From the NCBI GenBank assembly GCA_019637555.1, contig JAHBVK010000029.1, positions 1 to 64,000 on the forward strand: a stretch of DNA of 64,000 bases, in the 5' to 3' direction. The DNA comes from Anaerolineae bacterium. Its GTDB lineage: Bacteria > Chloroflexota > Anaerolineae > Aggregatilineales > UBA2796. The notes under the pieces are model-generated. The model searched no databases, had not been told where the DNA came from, and saw nothing but the letters and a program-made list of their open reading frames with translations. This document shows positions 40,959 to 51,465 of this stretch, one piece after another (the first letter of the stretch is position 1; each line of letters opens with the position of its first letter). A program made the translations under genes and the position numbers.

Positions 40959-42959
40959 TCAGACATTGGTTCCGACAAATTCCAGATACTCTTTGCGCGT
41001 CCGCTGATCCGGCGTTAGTTTGAGGATGGCGAGAATCTCGGTGACCAACTTTGCTTTATATTCCGCGTCGCGTTTTGACCACGTTTGACTTTTGATCTCA
41101 AGGAATGTCTGTCCTGCAAGATCGGCAGGCGCTTCCACTCGATCCACATTGACGTAAAACAACACACCCTGATACAAGATGTGCCAACGGCGGCGTTCCT
41201 TCTGCACTTCGCGTTCTTCTACGGGGCGGAAATACTCGCGGTAGAACCGCAGCGGGCGGATTGCCGGGGCAATGTACTGGGAACGGCTTAACATCACCGC
41301 GTCATCGAATTCCCGTTCCTTGGCAGGCATGGTGAAGGTCAAGCGTGTGCGTACATTTTCCACTTCGCCATCATCACTGAGTGCATCATCTTCGCGATAG
41401 CGAATGCGTCCTTGCTTTTCGTCGCCGAACAGAAAATAGGTGTCGTACTGACGGTAGTGCGTCTGCTTGACCACGCGAACGGCAGGTGTAGTCAACAGCG
41501 GACTTACCACCTCATTGTTCTCCACCTGCGCTTTCACCTGAATCTCGAAGGTTTCATCCTGTTCGACACCGCCGATAGCGACCAGTTTCTTGAGAACATT
41601 GTTCTCGCGAGCGATCAAAAAGGTATCGATCTGACGGGCGAGCACGGCAGCCTCTTGCATCACTTGCTGCTCATTGACGGTCAGTAGTTCGCGATCCCGC
41701 ATCAACCATTTGCCGTTCACCATGACATGCCGGACATCGGTGCTCTTGCAGGCATAGACGATCTGGCTGTACATCGCATCAGGATCGCGCTGGAAGGTTG
41801 GCGTATTGTGCAGAGTCTTGAGATCAACCACGATTACGTCGGCACGCTTGCCAACTTCCAGACTGCCAGTGATGTCCTGCATGTGTATCGCTGCCGCACC
41901 GAGGCGAGTTGCCATCGTCAGCGCCTGTTTGGCGGGCACAACCACCGGATCGAGCGTCGCACCTTTGGCAAGGATTGCGGCAAGGCGAATTTCCTCGAAC
42001 ATATCTAGATCATTGTTGCTGGCAGCGCCATCCGTGCCGATACCGACGTTCGCTTTTTGTTTAAGCATCTCGGTCACTGGCGGAATACCGCTCGCCAGCT
42101 TGAGATTACTGGTCGGGCAGTGTGCGATGCCCACATTATGCTGCACCAGACTGCGTATCTCACCAAAATCGACGTGGACGCAGTGAGCAGCAAGCATTTT
42201 CGTATCCAGCAAGCCTAGTTTCTTGATGCGTGGCACTTCTGGAATGCCAAACTCGGCGCGGCTATCCTCCACTTCCTGCCGCGTTTCCGCGATGTGGATA
42301 TGCAGTGGTACATCAAATTCAAGTGCCAGTTCAGCGCACGCAGAGAGGATATCGTCAGTACAGGTGTAGGGCGCATGTGGCGCAACCGCGGGGACGATCA
42401 GTGAGTGTCCTTTCCACTGTTCGATGAACTGCCGAGTCAGTGCCAGACCGTCTTCATAACTTGGCGAGTCCGGCGACGGGAATTTCAGTACGCTCTGACC
42501 GCACAACGCACGCATCCCTGCTTCTGCGGTAGCGGCTGCTACATCGGATTCGAAGTAGTACATGTCCGCGAAGGCAGTCACGCCAGAACGGATCATCTCC
42601 GCGCAACCTAGCAGCGTTCCTAAGCGGCAGAACGCCGGATTGACGAATTCGTGCTCCGTTGGCATCATGTAGCCCATCAACCAGACATCCAGCCGCAGGT
42701 CGTCGGCTAACCCGCGCAGCAGCGCCATTGGCACATGAGTATGTGTGTTGACCAATCCGGGCATGATGACTTGCCCATCGCAGAGGATCAGCTCGTCGGC
42801 GGCGAATCTGCTCTGAATCTCGTCTGCAGGTCCGACGGCAACGATAGAATCATCCTTGATAGCGACGGCACCACGCGGAAACACGTCCAATGCCTCATTC
42901 ATGGTTAGGACAAACCCGCCCGATAAAATGGTATCTACTCGTTGTAATGGGGACGCCAT
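40959..42959 (-). CDS. MTA/SAH deaminase-type amidohydrolase fused to a CYTH-like domain
   Basis: 666 residues from the ATG at 42959; an in-frame ATG 15 bp upstream overlaps the GGAGGG ribosome-binding site and is therefore unlikely. Residues ~1-460 are an amidohydrolase of the MtaD/TrzN type: NTHTH (metal His73/75), APHAPYTC, LHIHIAET, AAHCVHVD and GIGTDGAASNN. Residues ~469-666 (coding 40959-41555) match a CYTH/triphosphate-tunnel pattern: EIQVKAQV at the start, YDTYF, RIRYRED, a KERRRW strand, and DRVEAPADLAGQTFLEIKS. The first half deaminates adenosine-type or triazine substrates; the CYTH half usually acts on triphosphates. The fusion is unusual and I know no function for it. Confidence 0.87.
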   Translation of the reverse strand: MASPLQRVDTILSGGFVLTMNEALDVFPRGAVAIKDDSIVAVGPADEIQSRFAADELILCDGQVIMPGLVNTHTHVPMALLRGLADDLRLDVWLMGYMMPTEHEFVNPAFCRLGTLLGCAEMIRSGVTAFADMYYFESDVAAATAEAGMRALCGQSVLKFPSPDSPSYEDGLALTRQFIEQWKGHSLIVPAVAPHAPYTCTDDILSACAELALEFDVPLHIHIAETRQEVEDSRAEFGIPEVPRIKKLGLLDTKMLAAHCVHVDFGEIRSLVQHNVGIAHCPTSNLKLASGIPPVTEMLKQKANVGIGTDGAASNNDLDMFEEIRLAAILAKGATLDPVVVPAKQALTMATRLGAAAIHMQDITGSLEVGKRADVIVVDLKTLHNTPTFQRDPDAMYSQIVYACKSTDVRHVMVNGKWLMRDRELLTVNEQQVMQEAAVLARQIDTFLIARENNVLKKLVAIGGVEQDETFEIQVKAQVENNEVVSPLLTTPAVRVVKQTHYRQYDTYFLFGDEKQGRIRYREDDALSDDGEVENVRTRLTFTMPAKEREFDDAVMLSRSQYIAPAIRPLRFYREYFRPVEEREVQKERRRWHILYQGVLFYVNVDRVEAPADLAGQTFLEIKSQTWSKRDAEYKAKLVTEILAILKLTPDQRTRKEYLEFVGTNV

Positions 42960-43114
42960 AATGTTGCCCTCCATATGGGTTCGTATGGTAAGAACTCAGT
43001 CAAGGTCGCATGCCTGACTGAGTTCGGCGTAAAATTCTGAGCATTATAGCAGAAATCGCGCTCAATACCCTAGCATTTGCACCTCGTCTCATCCATCTGT
43101 TCCATTATCTTTCC

Positions 43115-43124
43115 ATGCTATACT
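43115..43124 (+). promoter_or_regulatory. Extended -10 promoter before the acyl-CoA dehydrogenase gene
   Basis: ATGCTATACT contains TATACT preceded by TGC, an extended -10; no good -35 is visible at 17 bp. The A/T-rich leader then leads to the GGAGATT site of the gene. Confidence 0.4.
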
Positions 43125-43160
43125 GTTAATCAAATAATCATTTAATTATGGAGATTTGCC

Positions 43161-44330
43161 ATGTCAGATTTAGTTGCCATACCGGCGGGCGTTTCCTTCC
43201 AACTCACAGATGAACAAGTGATGCTGCAAAAGCTGGCGCGCAACTTCGCCGCCAACGAGATCATCCCCGTTGCCAAAGAATATGATGAACATGCCACGTT
43301 CCCCGAAGCGATCTTCTATAAGGCTCACGCGGCTGGCTTAGTGAACATGAATATTCCCGCTGAGTATGGTGGTGTCGGCGCAACGCCATTTGAGGAGTGT
43401 CTGGTCGGGGAGGAATTCGGTTACGGTTGTACAGGGATTAGCACCAGCATCAGCACCAATAATCTTGGCGCATTGCCAATCATTCTGGCGGGCAGCGAAC
43501 CACAAAAGAAGCATTGGCTGGGCGAGCGCCTGATGGAGCAGAAGCAGTTTGTCTCTTACTGTGTGACCGAAGCTGCTGCAGGTTCTAACGTCGCCGGGAT
43601 GCAGATGCGGGCGACGCGCAAGGGAGATCATTACGTCCTTAACGGGGCTAAGATATTCATCACTAATGCCAGTCACGCCCACTTCTTCACCGTCTTTGCC
43701 AAAACCGATCCTGAGGCAGGTCATAAAGGCATCACCGCTTTCATCGTAGATCGCTCCACAGCGGGCATTAAAGTGGGCAAAAAATTCGACAAGCTCGGTC
43801 AGCGTGCCAGCGATACTGCCGAGATCGTGTTCGAGGATGTAGAAGTGTCAGCGGAAAATCGCCTTGGCGCGGAAGGTCAAGGCTTCTACATTGCTATGAA
43901 AGTATTTGACTACAGCCGTCCGGGCGTGGCAGCGGCGGCGGTAGGGTTGCAGCGTCGATGCTTGGAAGAATGCGTTAAGTACGCCAAAGAGCGTGAGGCG
44001 TTCGGCGTTCCTATCTTCCAACATCAGGCAATCGGACACAAGATCGCGGACATGGCGATTCATTACGAAGCGTCGCGCTTGCTGGTGTGGCAAGCAGCAT
44101 GGGCAGTACAGCGCGGACAGGTAAATCCTAAACTTCCGGCTTATGCTAAGGCATTTGCCGCTGATATGGCGACTCAGGCTGCTGTCGAGGCGGTGCAGGT
44201 GTTTGGTGGTTACGGTTACATGAAGGAGTATCCAGTAGAAAAACTGCTGCGTGATGTGAAGATCTTCCAGATTTATGAGGGAACAAGCGAGATCCAGCGC
44301 AATATCATCGTGCGAGAGTTGTTCCGTTGA
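43161..44330 (+). CDS. Acyl-CoA dehydrogenase
   Basis: 389 residues, typical for short/medium-chain enzymes. Flavin-binding motifs YCVTEAAAGSNVAG and the FITNASHA strand, helix bundle near the C-terminus, and IYEGTSEIQRNII at the end with the catalytic Glu373. Expected to transfer electrons from acyl-CoA to ETF. There is no beta-oxidation neighbour, so it stands alone between the amidohydrolase and the polysaccharide locus. Preceded by GGAG 8 bp before the ATG. Confidence 0.95.
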   Translation: MSDLVAIPAGVSFQLTDEQVMLQKLARNFAANEIIPVAKEYDEHATFPEAIFYKAHAAGLVNMNIPAEYGGVGATPFEECLVGEEFGYGCTGISTSISTNNLGALPIILAGSEPQKKHWLGERLMEQKQFVSYCVTEAAAGSNVAGMQMRATRKGDHYVLNGAKIFITNASHAHFFTVFAKTDPEAGHKGITAFIVDRSTAGIKVGKKFDKLGQRASDTAEIVFEDVEVSAENRLGAEGQGFYIAMKVFDYSRPGVAAAAVGLQRRCLEECVKYAKEREAFGVPIFQHQAIGHKIADMAIHYEASRLLVWQAAWAVQRGQVNPKLPAYAKAFAADMATQAAVEAVQVFGGYGYMKEYPVEKLLRDVKIFQIYEGTSEIQRNIIVRELFR

Positions 44331-44440
44331 GCGGTCAGCTTCTGGCACAACGGTGGATTCGCGTATGTGTGTCGTGGTAGAATCAAGCCGATTAGTCGAC
44401 AACAATGTTATCGTGACGCTTGTAACTTCTACGACAATAG

Positions 44441-45418
<978 letters not shown>

Positions 45419-45458
45419 AAGCAAACAACTGAAGTCCGTATCAGAAGCCAGTCCTAAT

Positions 45459-47003
45459 ATGCGCCCATTGTGCTTGGTCACCTTCAACCGTAGCGCAGCG
45501 GAGATCAGTCGATCTCCGCTATTTAGTTTGCTACAACAGTTTGCAGACCTCGATCTGGCAAACGAGATCGATCTGTGGTTCTTGACTCCTCCCGAAGCTA
45601 TCTCCTCGCTCACCTCAGTGTTGGGCAACGATTTCTACAAGCCAGCTATCTTGCCCTATGACGCCGTGCGAGGTTTGTCTCCACTGGTCAAGGCACTGCG
45701 ACCACAGCTAGTTCTTCATCTCGATGGCAGCACCGCAGTATGGACGGCAAAAGAGTTGTCCGAAGCAGCGCAGTTTGTGGTCAGTGTAAGTGCGCCAAAT
45801 AACTGGTTGCTGCGAAAGGTAACGCTAAACACGGAGGAGCAGGAATCCGATGAGTCTGTGGAACAAACGCGTGCATCACTGCTGGCAAGCTTAATCAAAC
45901 TGGCTCAACCTGTTGGATTTAGATCATCCTCTCTGAGTGAGCACAAGTCACTTCTGGCGACAGAATTAGCGTTCTGGGCAGCAAGCACGACTCAATACCG
46001 ACAAGAACTGCCTTCCGAAGTCTTACCTGCGCCGAGGAGTCTCTATTCTGCTCGCTTGGGTCGGGTAAGTAGATCGCTTGCCAATCTGACTACACCAAAG
46101 CTGGGCATGTTGAATCAGTATGTGCCACGTCCGATCCGCGTTCCGCCGCCAACCAGTCTCTCCGCTACCAATCTACCGTCGATTGCTATCGTCACACCGT
46201 CATACAATCAGGCAGCCTACATCGCCAAAACAATGGAGAGTGTGCTCTCTCACAACTACCCTAAGCTTCAATATGTAGTGCAAGACGGCGGATCAACTGA
46301 TGCCACACCGGATCTGTTGGATCGCTACGCACCGCGCCTAAGTCATGCCGAATCTGCGAAGGATGCCGGACAGGCGGATGCCATCAATCGTGGCTTTGCG
46401 CGCACTACGGGCGAGATCATGGCATATCTTAACTCCGACGATCTACTGCTCCCCGGAACGCTGCAATATGTAGGTGCATTTTTTGCCGCGCATCCTGAAG
46501 TTGACGTGATTTACGGGCATCGCATCGTGATCAACGAAAATGATCAGGACGTAGGACGCTGGTTGCTACCTGCTCATGATTCCGAAGTGCTGTCGTGGGC
46601 GGATTATGTGCCACAGGAAACTCTGTTCTGGCGGCGATCAGTGTGGGAAAAAGCTGGCGGCGCGATGGACGAGAGTTTCCGCTTCGCCCTCGATTGGGAT
46701 TTGATCTTGCGATTCCGCGAAACAGGCGCCACCTTTAAGCGACTACCACGATTTTTAGGCGCGTTTAGGATCCACACGCAGCAAAAGACAAGCAAAGATA
46801 TGCTTACCATCGGGCAGCAAGAGATGTTCCGGTTGCGCCAGCGTGCGCTTGGTCGGCAGGTCACGCAGGGCGAGATCAATGAGCGTATTAAGCCCTATTT
46901 GGAGCGCCATCTGTGGGAGCATGTGCGCTATCGCCTTAGCACTAGAATACTTGCCTCGCAATATATCACCTTTACACCTGAACCTACGTCAATTTCTACT
47001 TGA
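45459..47003 (+). CDS. GT2 glycosyltransferase with N-terminal extension
   Basis: 514 residues. The GT2 fold occupies ~240-470: IVTPSYNQAAYIAKTMESVL, VQDGGSTDAT, DAGQADAINRGF, LNSDDLLLPG (DxD-type) and ETLFWRRSVWEKAGG. Residues 1-235 form an extra domain with GT-B-like alternation (LHLDGSTAVWTAKELSE) but no motif I can name. Close in sequence to the second GT2 at 55594, suggesting paralogous transferases. Cytosolic face, donor unknown. Convergent with the large membrane protein gene. Confidence 0.88.
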   Translation: MRPLCLVTFNRSAAEISRSPLFSLLQQFADLDLANEIDLWFLTPPEAISSLTSVLGNDFYKPAILPYDAVRGLSPLVKALRPQLVLHLDGSTAVWTAKELSEAAQFVVSVSAPNNWLLRKVTLNTEEQESDESVEQTRASLLASLIKLAQPVGFRSSSLSEHKSLLATELAFWAASTTQYRQELPSEVLPAPRSLYSARLGRVSRSLANLTTPKLGMLNQYVPRPIRVPPPTSLSATNLPSIAIVTPSYNQAAYIAKTMESVLSHNYPKLQYVVQDGGSTDATPDLLDRYAPRLSHAESAKDAGQADAINRGFARTTGEIMAYLNSDDLLLPGTLQYVGAFFAAHPEVDVIYGHRIVINENDQDVGRWLLPAHDSEVLSWADYVPQETLFWRRSVWEKAGGAMDESFRFALDWDLILRFRETGATFKRLPRFLGAFRIHTQQKTSKDMLTIGQQEMFRLRQRALGRQVTQGEINERIKPYLERHLWEHVRYRLSTRILASQYITFTPEPTSIST

Positions 47004-47056
47004 TCTGATTGTCAACGGCTAGTTGACGCACTGCTGTAAGCCAGAGTACTTGCCAA

Positions 47057-49945
47057 TTAACCTTCTTCAAAGCCGACCATTTTGAGTACAGCAGCAGCGG
47101 GGCGTCTGTCACCTCCCGGTAGCTTCTGCACCGCGCTGAACTGCAGTTCCACGCGGTGCCGTCCTGCCACAATTGAGGCTGAAGACACACGCACCTCAAA
47201 TTCTCCAGTTTGCAGCGTCGAATTCGCCAGCTCAACATCATCGACAAGCAGGCGTAGCGTTGTACTAAAGTTTGGGTCTCCGATCTGGGGGACAAGCCCA
47301 CTTACCACTAGATCGCCAGCGTTACTACTTTTCTCTAGTCCAAAGAAGGCAGATTCGGAGAGCCAGCCATCCTCGTAAACCCCCGAATATTCCAGCGCCG
47401 GATTGTCCAGATCCTGCGGAAACTTACTAAGAGAAGTAGGAGCGACTAAGCGGGCGTACTCCTCCTCTGCCATCAGCGATAGATCCCGCAGATATGCCAA
47501 CGAAAGCCCACTGAAGCGATTGATATTCGTGCCGAACAAACGCATAATCCCAGATTGTGCAGGCGGCAAGAACTCGTCCGTTAAGTCACTGCCCAAATCT
47601 ACCAGTAGATACTCTAAACCATCGAAAGATTGAGCTTTCAAGGGTGGCGAAAAGAGGCGTGCTGATCCTCGCCCTACAACCTGAAATGGATAGCGCTGGT
47701 CACCAACCACACTAGCGAGAGGTAAAGTAGCGTTGCCATCTCCTCTTATGGTAGTTGTCATGTTCAAGACCAATCTTGATGCTGGTGAAAGGTTTATTGC
47801 TCGAAGCAGAAGATATCGCTTTAATCCTTGAACACTGCTACCGGGATAAAAGTAGTCGGGTAAAAGCGAGCCAAAACTGCTTCTGAACGAGCGAAGTTCA
47901 CCAGAAGCCAACGAGTAGATGTAAATTAGCACATCCTTGGCTTCGTTATCAGAAAGTAGCATGACTGGATCGCTTGCCTGAGTTGCAAAGTGAGAACGGT
48001 TCAGGATCGTTAATTGTGTTGTACCGATGAGCCAATATGCATCTTTTGTTTGCGCCATTGCTTGCTGCGCTTCTAAGTCCGGCTGAAAGACATAGAACGA
48101 ACTTTGAGCAGTTGGGTTTTGTGGATCGTGATGGTCAAACTCATAAGTTTTGAGCTGGTCGTAGATAGCATTGTAAATGATTCGACATTGCGCGTAATTA
48201 GGGACAAACTGCTCGTCCGGTGGGCATGGCGATCCCTTTGTATCTCGACCTCTTGGTAGCAAGTACCAGAATAGTGGTTGATTAAGAAAGCTCGTTGGAA
48301 TACCAGCCGTATCGAGCGCCTGAAATTTTCCTGACACCGAGTTAAGAGCATCACTGATAATCAGGGTGGGATTCTTAGCCTGAATTAGCGCATCTAACTT
48401 AGTGTTCATGTTCAGATTGGAAATATTGTAAAGCGCCACAAATTCAGATGTTTGTCCCCAGCTCGAATTGGTGTAACTGCTAATGGCGGGCAGACCACTA
48501 ATGCCAAGCAGGATTAATAAGGCTAGACGCAGGCGTTGCGATATGCGGCGAAGGTAGATCAAACAGAACACAGTAATCGTGCCAACAAGAAATGGCTGGC
48601 TGAACATTGCCAGTTTGAATAAGCCAAAGCCGCTCTGTCGGATAAATAACAGTGCTGCAAATGCAAGCATAACGACGGAGATACTTGCCGTAGGATAGCC
48701 ACGCCATGCTAACCAGAGGCTTGCGCCGCATACGATAGTCAGCAGTAGTCCACCAGCAATAATTGTCAACGATAGCCATGGCTCCGCCGGGAGTCGGCTA
48801 ATACTCTGCAGCCCCCATAGGTTCGCAAATCCGGTTGGTTGCAAAAAGTAGGGAAAGATGCTGTTATTGCCCGTGTTGATTCCAGCGGCTGTTTGCTGTA
48901 GTAGATACAATACATAGTTGAGGAGGTAAGTGTTTAGAAAAATGAGTGTCAGGGCAATAACTGGCACAAAGTTGAGCAGATTCTGCTTCCAACTGAGCGA
49001 CCACCAACGGCGGATTAAACCCAGTAAAACATACAAACCGAATGCAATGACGAAGAACGGCGTGATCTCCGGGTAGACAAGCCAGAAGGCGGCAAGCATA
49101 ATCGCCAGCAAAATGCCGTAACGCAGTGTCACGCGCGGGCGTACAGCTATTGAGTAGAGCGGACGCAGTAGCAATACAGAGCAACCAACCATCAATGCAA
49201 CACCAAGTACTTGTGCGAACAATTGATACAAGGTTCCTAGCATTGTCATAGCGGAAACGGCTAGTAGCGCGGTGCCGACTACTGCTGCCATTCGATAGCG
49301 TCGATAAGAGTAGATCAGCGCACCCGATGCACTTAGCAGCGCCAGATGGAAGACAATCGCTACAGGCATGAACGCCTGCAGAGTATCTACGTTCAGCGGC
49401 GCACCAATCACGCCGACGACCCATGCCAATAGCATATCTACGCCAGCGCGAGAATTGGACGGCACATCCATAAACCAGAATATCTGGCTGTAGTCATAGC
49501 GAAGTCCGTCAATCGTAGGTGCGTCATAGAAGCCGTAATGGAGTAATCGCGCCGCACGCAGCACATAATTTGCCATGTCGTCATTGCCATAACTGCGCCA
49601 TTCAAAGCCGAAATACAGTAACGGTTGTCCGATCACCAGCAATGCTGCAATCAAGATCAAAGCAAATGGCAAATACTTTTTCAATGGAACGATTGGACGA
49701 CGCCACCACCACAGAATCGCGGTCAATAGAATCAACGTCATCAACCACACTGTCGCAAATCGTTCAATAGGCAGCCCGAGCCGATTTAGCCAGAACATAG
49801 GCAGCAGTGTTACCGCGATACCCACCACAGGAGCTAAGAGCGCATTTTGCAGTACATCACTTCTCGCGTTGAGCGTATATGCGACGGCATATCCGAGAAC
49901 TAACCAGAAAATAAACAAGATAAGCGTGAGCGCAAATGCAGCCAC
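47057..49945 (-). CDS. Large polytopic GT-C-like membrane protein
   Basis: 962 residues. About twelve or thirteen hydrophobic helices in the first ~460, then a soluble C-terminal ~500 residues rich in beta strands, ending in a carbohydrate-binding-like sandwich (VELQFSAVQKL). Early in the first extracytoplasmic loop is FEWRSYGNDDMANYVLRAARL, whose NDD fits a GT-C acidic motif. Likely a polyprenyl-dependent glycosyltransferase, or a related ligase of the surface glycan. Family not recognised exactly. Co-directional with the GT2 at 50002. Confidence 0.75.
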   Translation of the reverse strand: MAAFALTLILFIFWLVLGYAVAYTLNARSDVLQNALLAPVVGIAVTLLPMFWLNRLGLPIERFATVWLMTLILLTAILWWWRRPIVPLKKYLPFALILIAALLVIGQPLLYFGFEWRSYGNDDMANYVLRAARLLHYGFYDAPTIDGLRYDYSQIFWFMDVPSNSRAGVDMLLAWVVGVIGAPLNVDTLQAFMPVAIVFHLALLSASGALIYSYRRYRMAAVVGTALLAVSAMTMLGTLYQLFAQVLGVALMVGCSVLLLRPLYSIAVRPRVTLRYGILLAIMLAAFWLVYPEITPFFVIAFGLYVLLGLIRRWWSLSWKQNLLNFVPVIALTLIFLNTYLLNYVLYLLQQTAAGINTGNNSIFPYFLQPTGFANLWGLQSISRLPAEPWLSLTIIAGGLLLTIVCGASLWLAWRGYPTASISVVMLAFAALLFIRQSGFGLFKLAMFSQPFLVGTITVFCLIYLRRISQRLRLALLILLGISGLPAISSYTNSSWGQTSEFVALYNISNLNMNTKLDALIQAKNPTLIISDALNSVSGKFQALDTAGIPTSFLNQPLFWYLLPRGRDTKGSPCPPDEQFVPNYAQCRIIYNAIYDQLKTYEFDHHDPQNPTAQSSFYVFQPDLEAQQAMAQTKDAYWLIGTTQLTILNRSHFATQASDPVMLLSDNEAKDVLIYIYSLASGELRSFRSSFGSLLPDYFYPGSSVQGLKRYLLLRAINLSPASRLVLNMTTTIRGDGNATLPLASVVGDQRYPFQVVGRGSARLFSPPLKAQSFDGLEYLLVDLGSDLTDEFLPPAQSGIMRLFGTNINRFSGLSLAYLRDLSLMAEEEYARLVAPTSLSKFPQDLDNPALEYSGVYEDGWLSESAFFGLEKSSNAGDLVVSGLVPQIGDPNFSTTLRLLVDDVELANSTLQTGEFEVRVSSASIVAGRHRVELQFSAVQKLPGGDRRPAAAVLKMVGFEEG

Positions 49946-50001
49946 TGGCTAACCTTCCATCTCAATCCGATTTTGTACTTCACTATATCAATTGCTGATT
50001 G

Positions 50002-51342
50002 TTAAGGCAGGGGGATGTGCTCCTGTTGCTGCTGCTGTTGTTTGCGGTAGCAGCGCATTAGTAGATCGTAATGTTCTTCAACATGCAGGCTAGTTTCGTA
50101 GATGTTGGCAGCGCCTAGTTCCTCTCCGAACATGTACAGGTAGCCCCACTGTTCGGCGGCAAGGACGCCCGTTTGCAAGCCCAATTGACAGCGGGCGCAT
50201 TGTTCATCGCCCTGATGCTTCGCAGCTTTCAAGGTAACATTAGGGGGATATTCCAACGCCATGCGCGCAGTGCGCTGTTTTAGTTGCCAGATCGTCTCTC
50301 GATCTGGCGCTGGTTCTTCTGGAGGGGTGGCGATGATCTGACGTACTTCTTGCTGAACAGTGGACGAAAACTGATCAGCCGCACGCAGCAATTCTGGTAT
50401 GTAACTCTCCCAATCGGGGATCATGGTCTTGGCTTCGCGGAACTGCCTGACCGCTGCCAGTAGAAACGCCTGCCAGTCTAACTGTGTCGCCTCTACACCG
50501 ACTTGACGTAAAGCCGCACTTACTCGCAGCAGCGTCGCCGCAATATGATTGACCGTCGAAGGAATTGTGATCGGAGTCTCTTTGAAAAAATCCAGTTCAC
50601 CGAATTCACGATAGAAGGCGGCGGCGTTTGGTCCCATGCCATGACTCGATCCGATGCTGTTATCAGAGATGCCGCGTACCGCCAGTGGACGATGCAGTAC
50701 CCGGATCGTCGGACATAGATGTGTGGTCAGCCAAGCAAAGGCGAAGTCAGGAGCAATCGCATAAAACAGCTTACCCAACTTGCCGCGCCAATCCTCAAAG
50801 AATTCCCGATCCACAACGCAGTTCAAGCCTTTCGGTAGTGGTGTACTCCACGAGAACGAGAACGTTCTGCACATATCGATGTAGGTCCGGGAAGGCAAAT
50901 CTTCGATGGCGTTATCGCTATAGCGGAACAGCAGTGTAATATTTCTCATCGCTGGATCACGCCAATCTGGATAAAAATAGTTGGCATCCTCCCACGTCAC
51001 CACGCGAGGATTATCGTTGATCGCATGTTCTGCCACATAACGCAGCGTATTGGGGACAATCGCATCATCATCGGAAAGGATCGTGACATAGCGTCCACGT
51101 GCCTGACTAAAGGCAAAATCCCAGTTATCCGGCATGGTCAGCGTGCGATCCGTCTCAACATAGCGGATTCGCGGATCGCTGAATGACTGTACGACTTCGC
51201 GCGTGTTATCCGCACAATTATTCGCCACGATCACGAGTTCGTAATCGCCATAGGTTTGCGCCAACGCACTGCGAATTGCATCGCTGATTAGATGTCCACG
51301 ATTACGGGTTGGTATCAAGATCGAAAAAAGTGGAGAAGTCAT
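50002..51342 (-). CDS. GT2 glycosyltransferase
   Basis: 446 residues. N-terminal GT-A domain: SILIPTRNRGHLISDAIRSALAQTYGDYELVIVANNCADNT, then TILSDDDAIVP (acidic DxD-like motif), typical of GT2. The C-terminal ~170 residues are helical and end in six consecutive glutamines before EHIPLP. Donor unknown. Divergently arranged with the C-methyltransferase gene across a ~120-bp gap that probably holds both promoters. Confidence 0.9.
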   Translation of the reverse strand: MTSPLFSILIPTRNRGHLISDAIRSALAQTYGDYELVIVANNCADNTREVVQSFSDPRIRYVETDRTLTMPDNWDFAFSQARGRYVTILSDDDAIVPNTLRYVAEHAINDNPRVVTWEDANYFYPDWRDPAMRNITLLFRYSDNAIEDLPSRTYIDMCRTFSFSWSTPLPKGLNCVVDREFFEDWRGKLGKLFYAIAPDFAFAWLTTHLCPTIRVLHRPLAVRGISDNSIGSSHGMGPNAAAFYREFGELDFFKETPITIPSTVNHIAATLLRVSAALRQVGVEATQLDWQAFLLAAVRQFREAKTMIPDWESYIPELLRAADQFSSTVQQEVRQIIATPPEEPAPDRETIWQLKQRTARMALEYPPNVTLKAAKHQGDEQCARCQLGLQTGVLAAEQWGYLYMFGEELGAANIYETSLHVEEHYDLLMRCYRKQQQQQQEHIPLP

Positions 51343-51465
51343 ACAATTGGTGCAACCATTAATTGAGCATTGATTAAGCGTGCCGATATTGACATTGCCT
51401 TAGATTCCTGTCAATATTGCGCGCGGTGTTACCAGTATTGAGTGAGGAGGCTTCAACGCCTCAAT

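Noticed and set aside
47011-47027. A GTCAAC/GTTGAC stem-loop between two convergent genes
   Set aside because: Only 6 bp of stem and no T tract, so it does not qualify as an intrinsic terminator.
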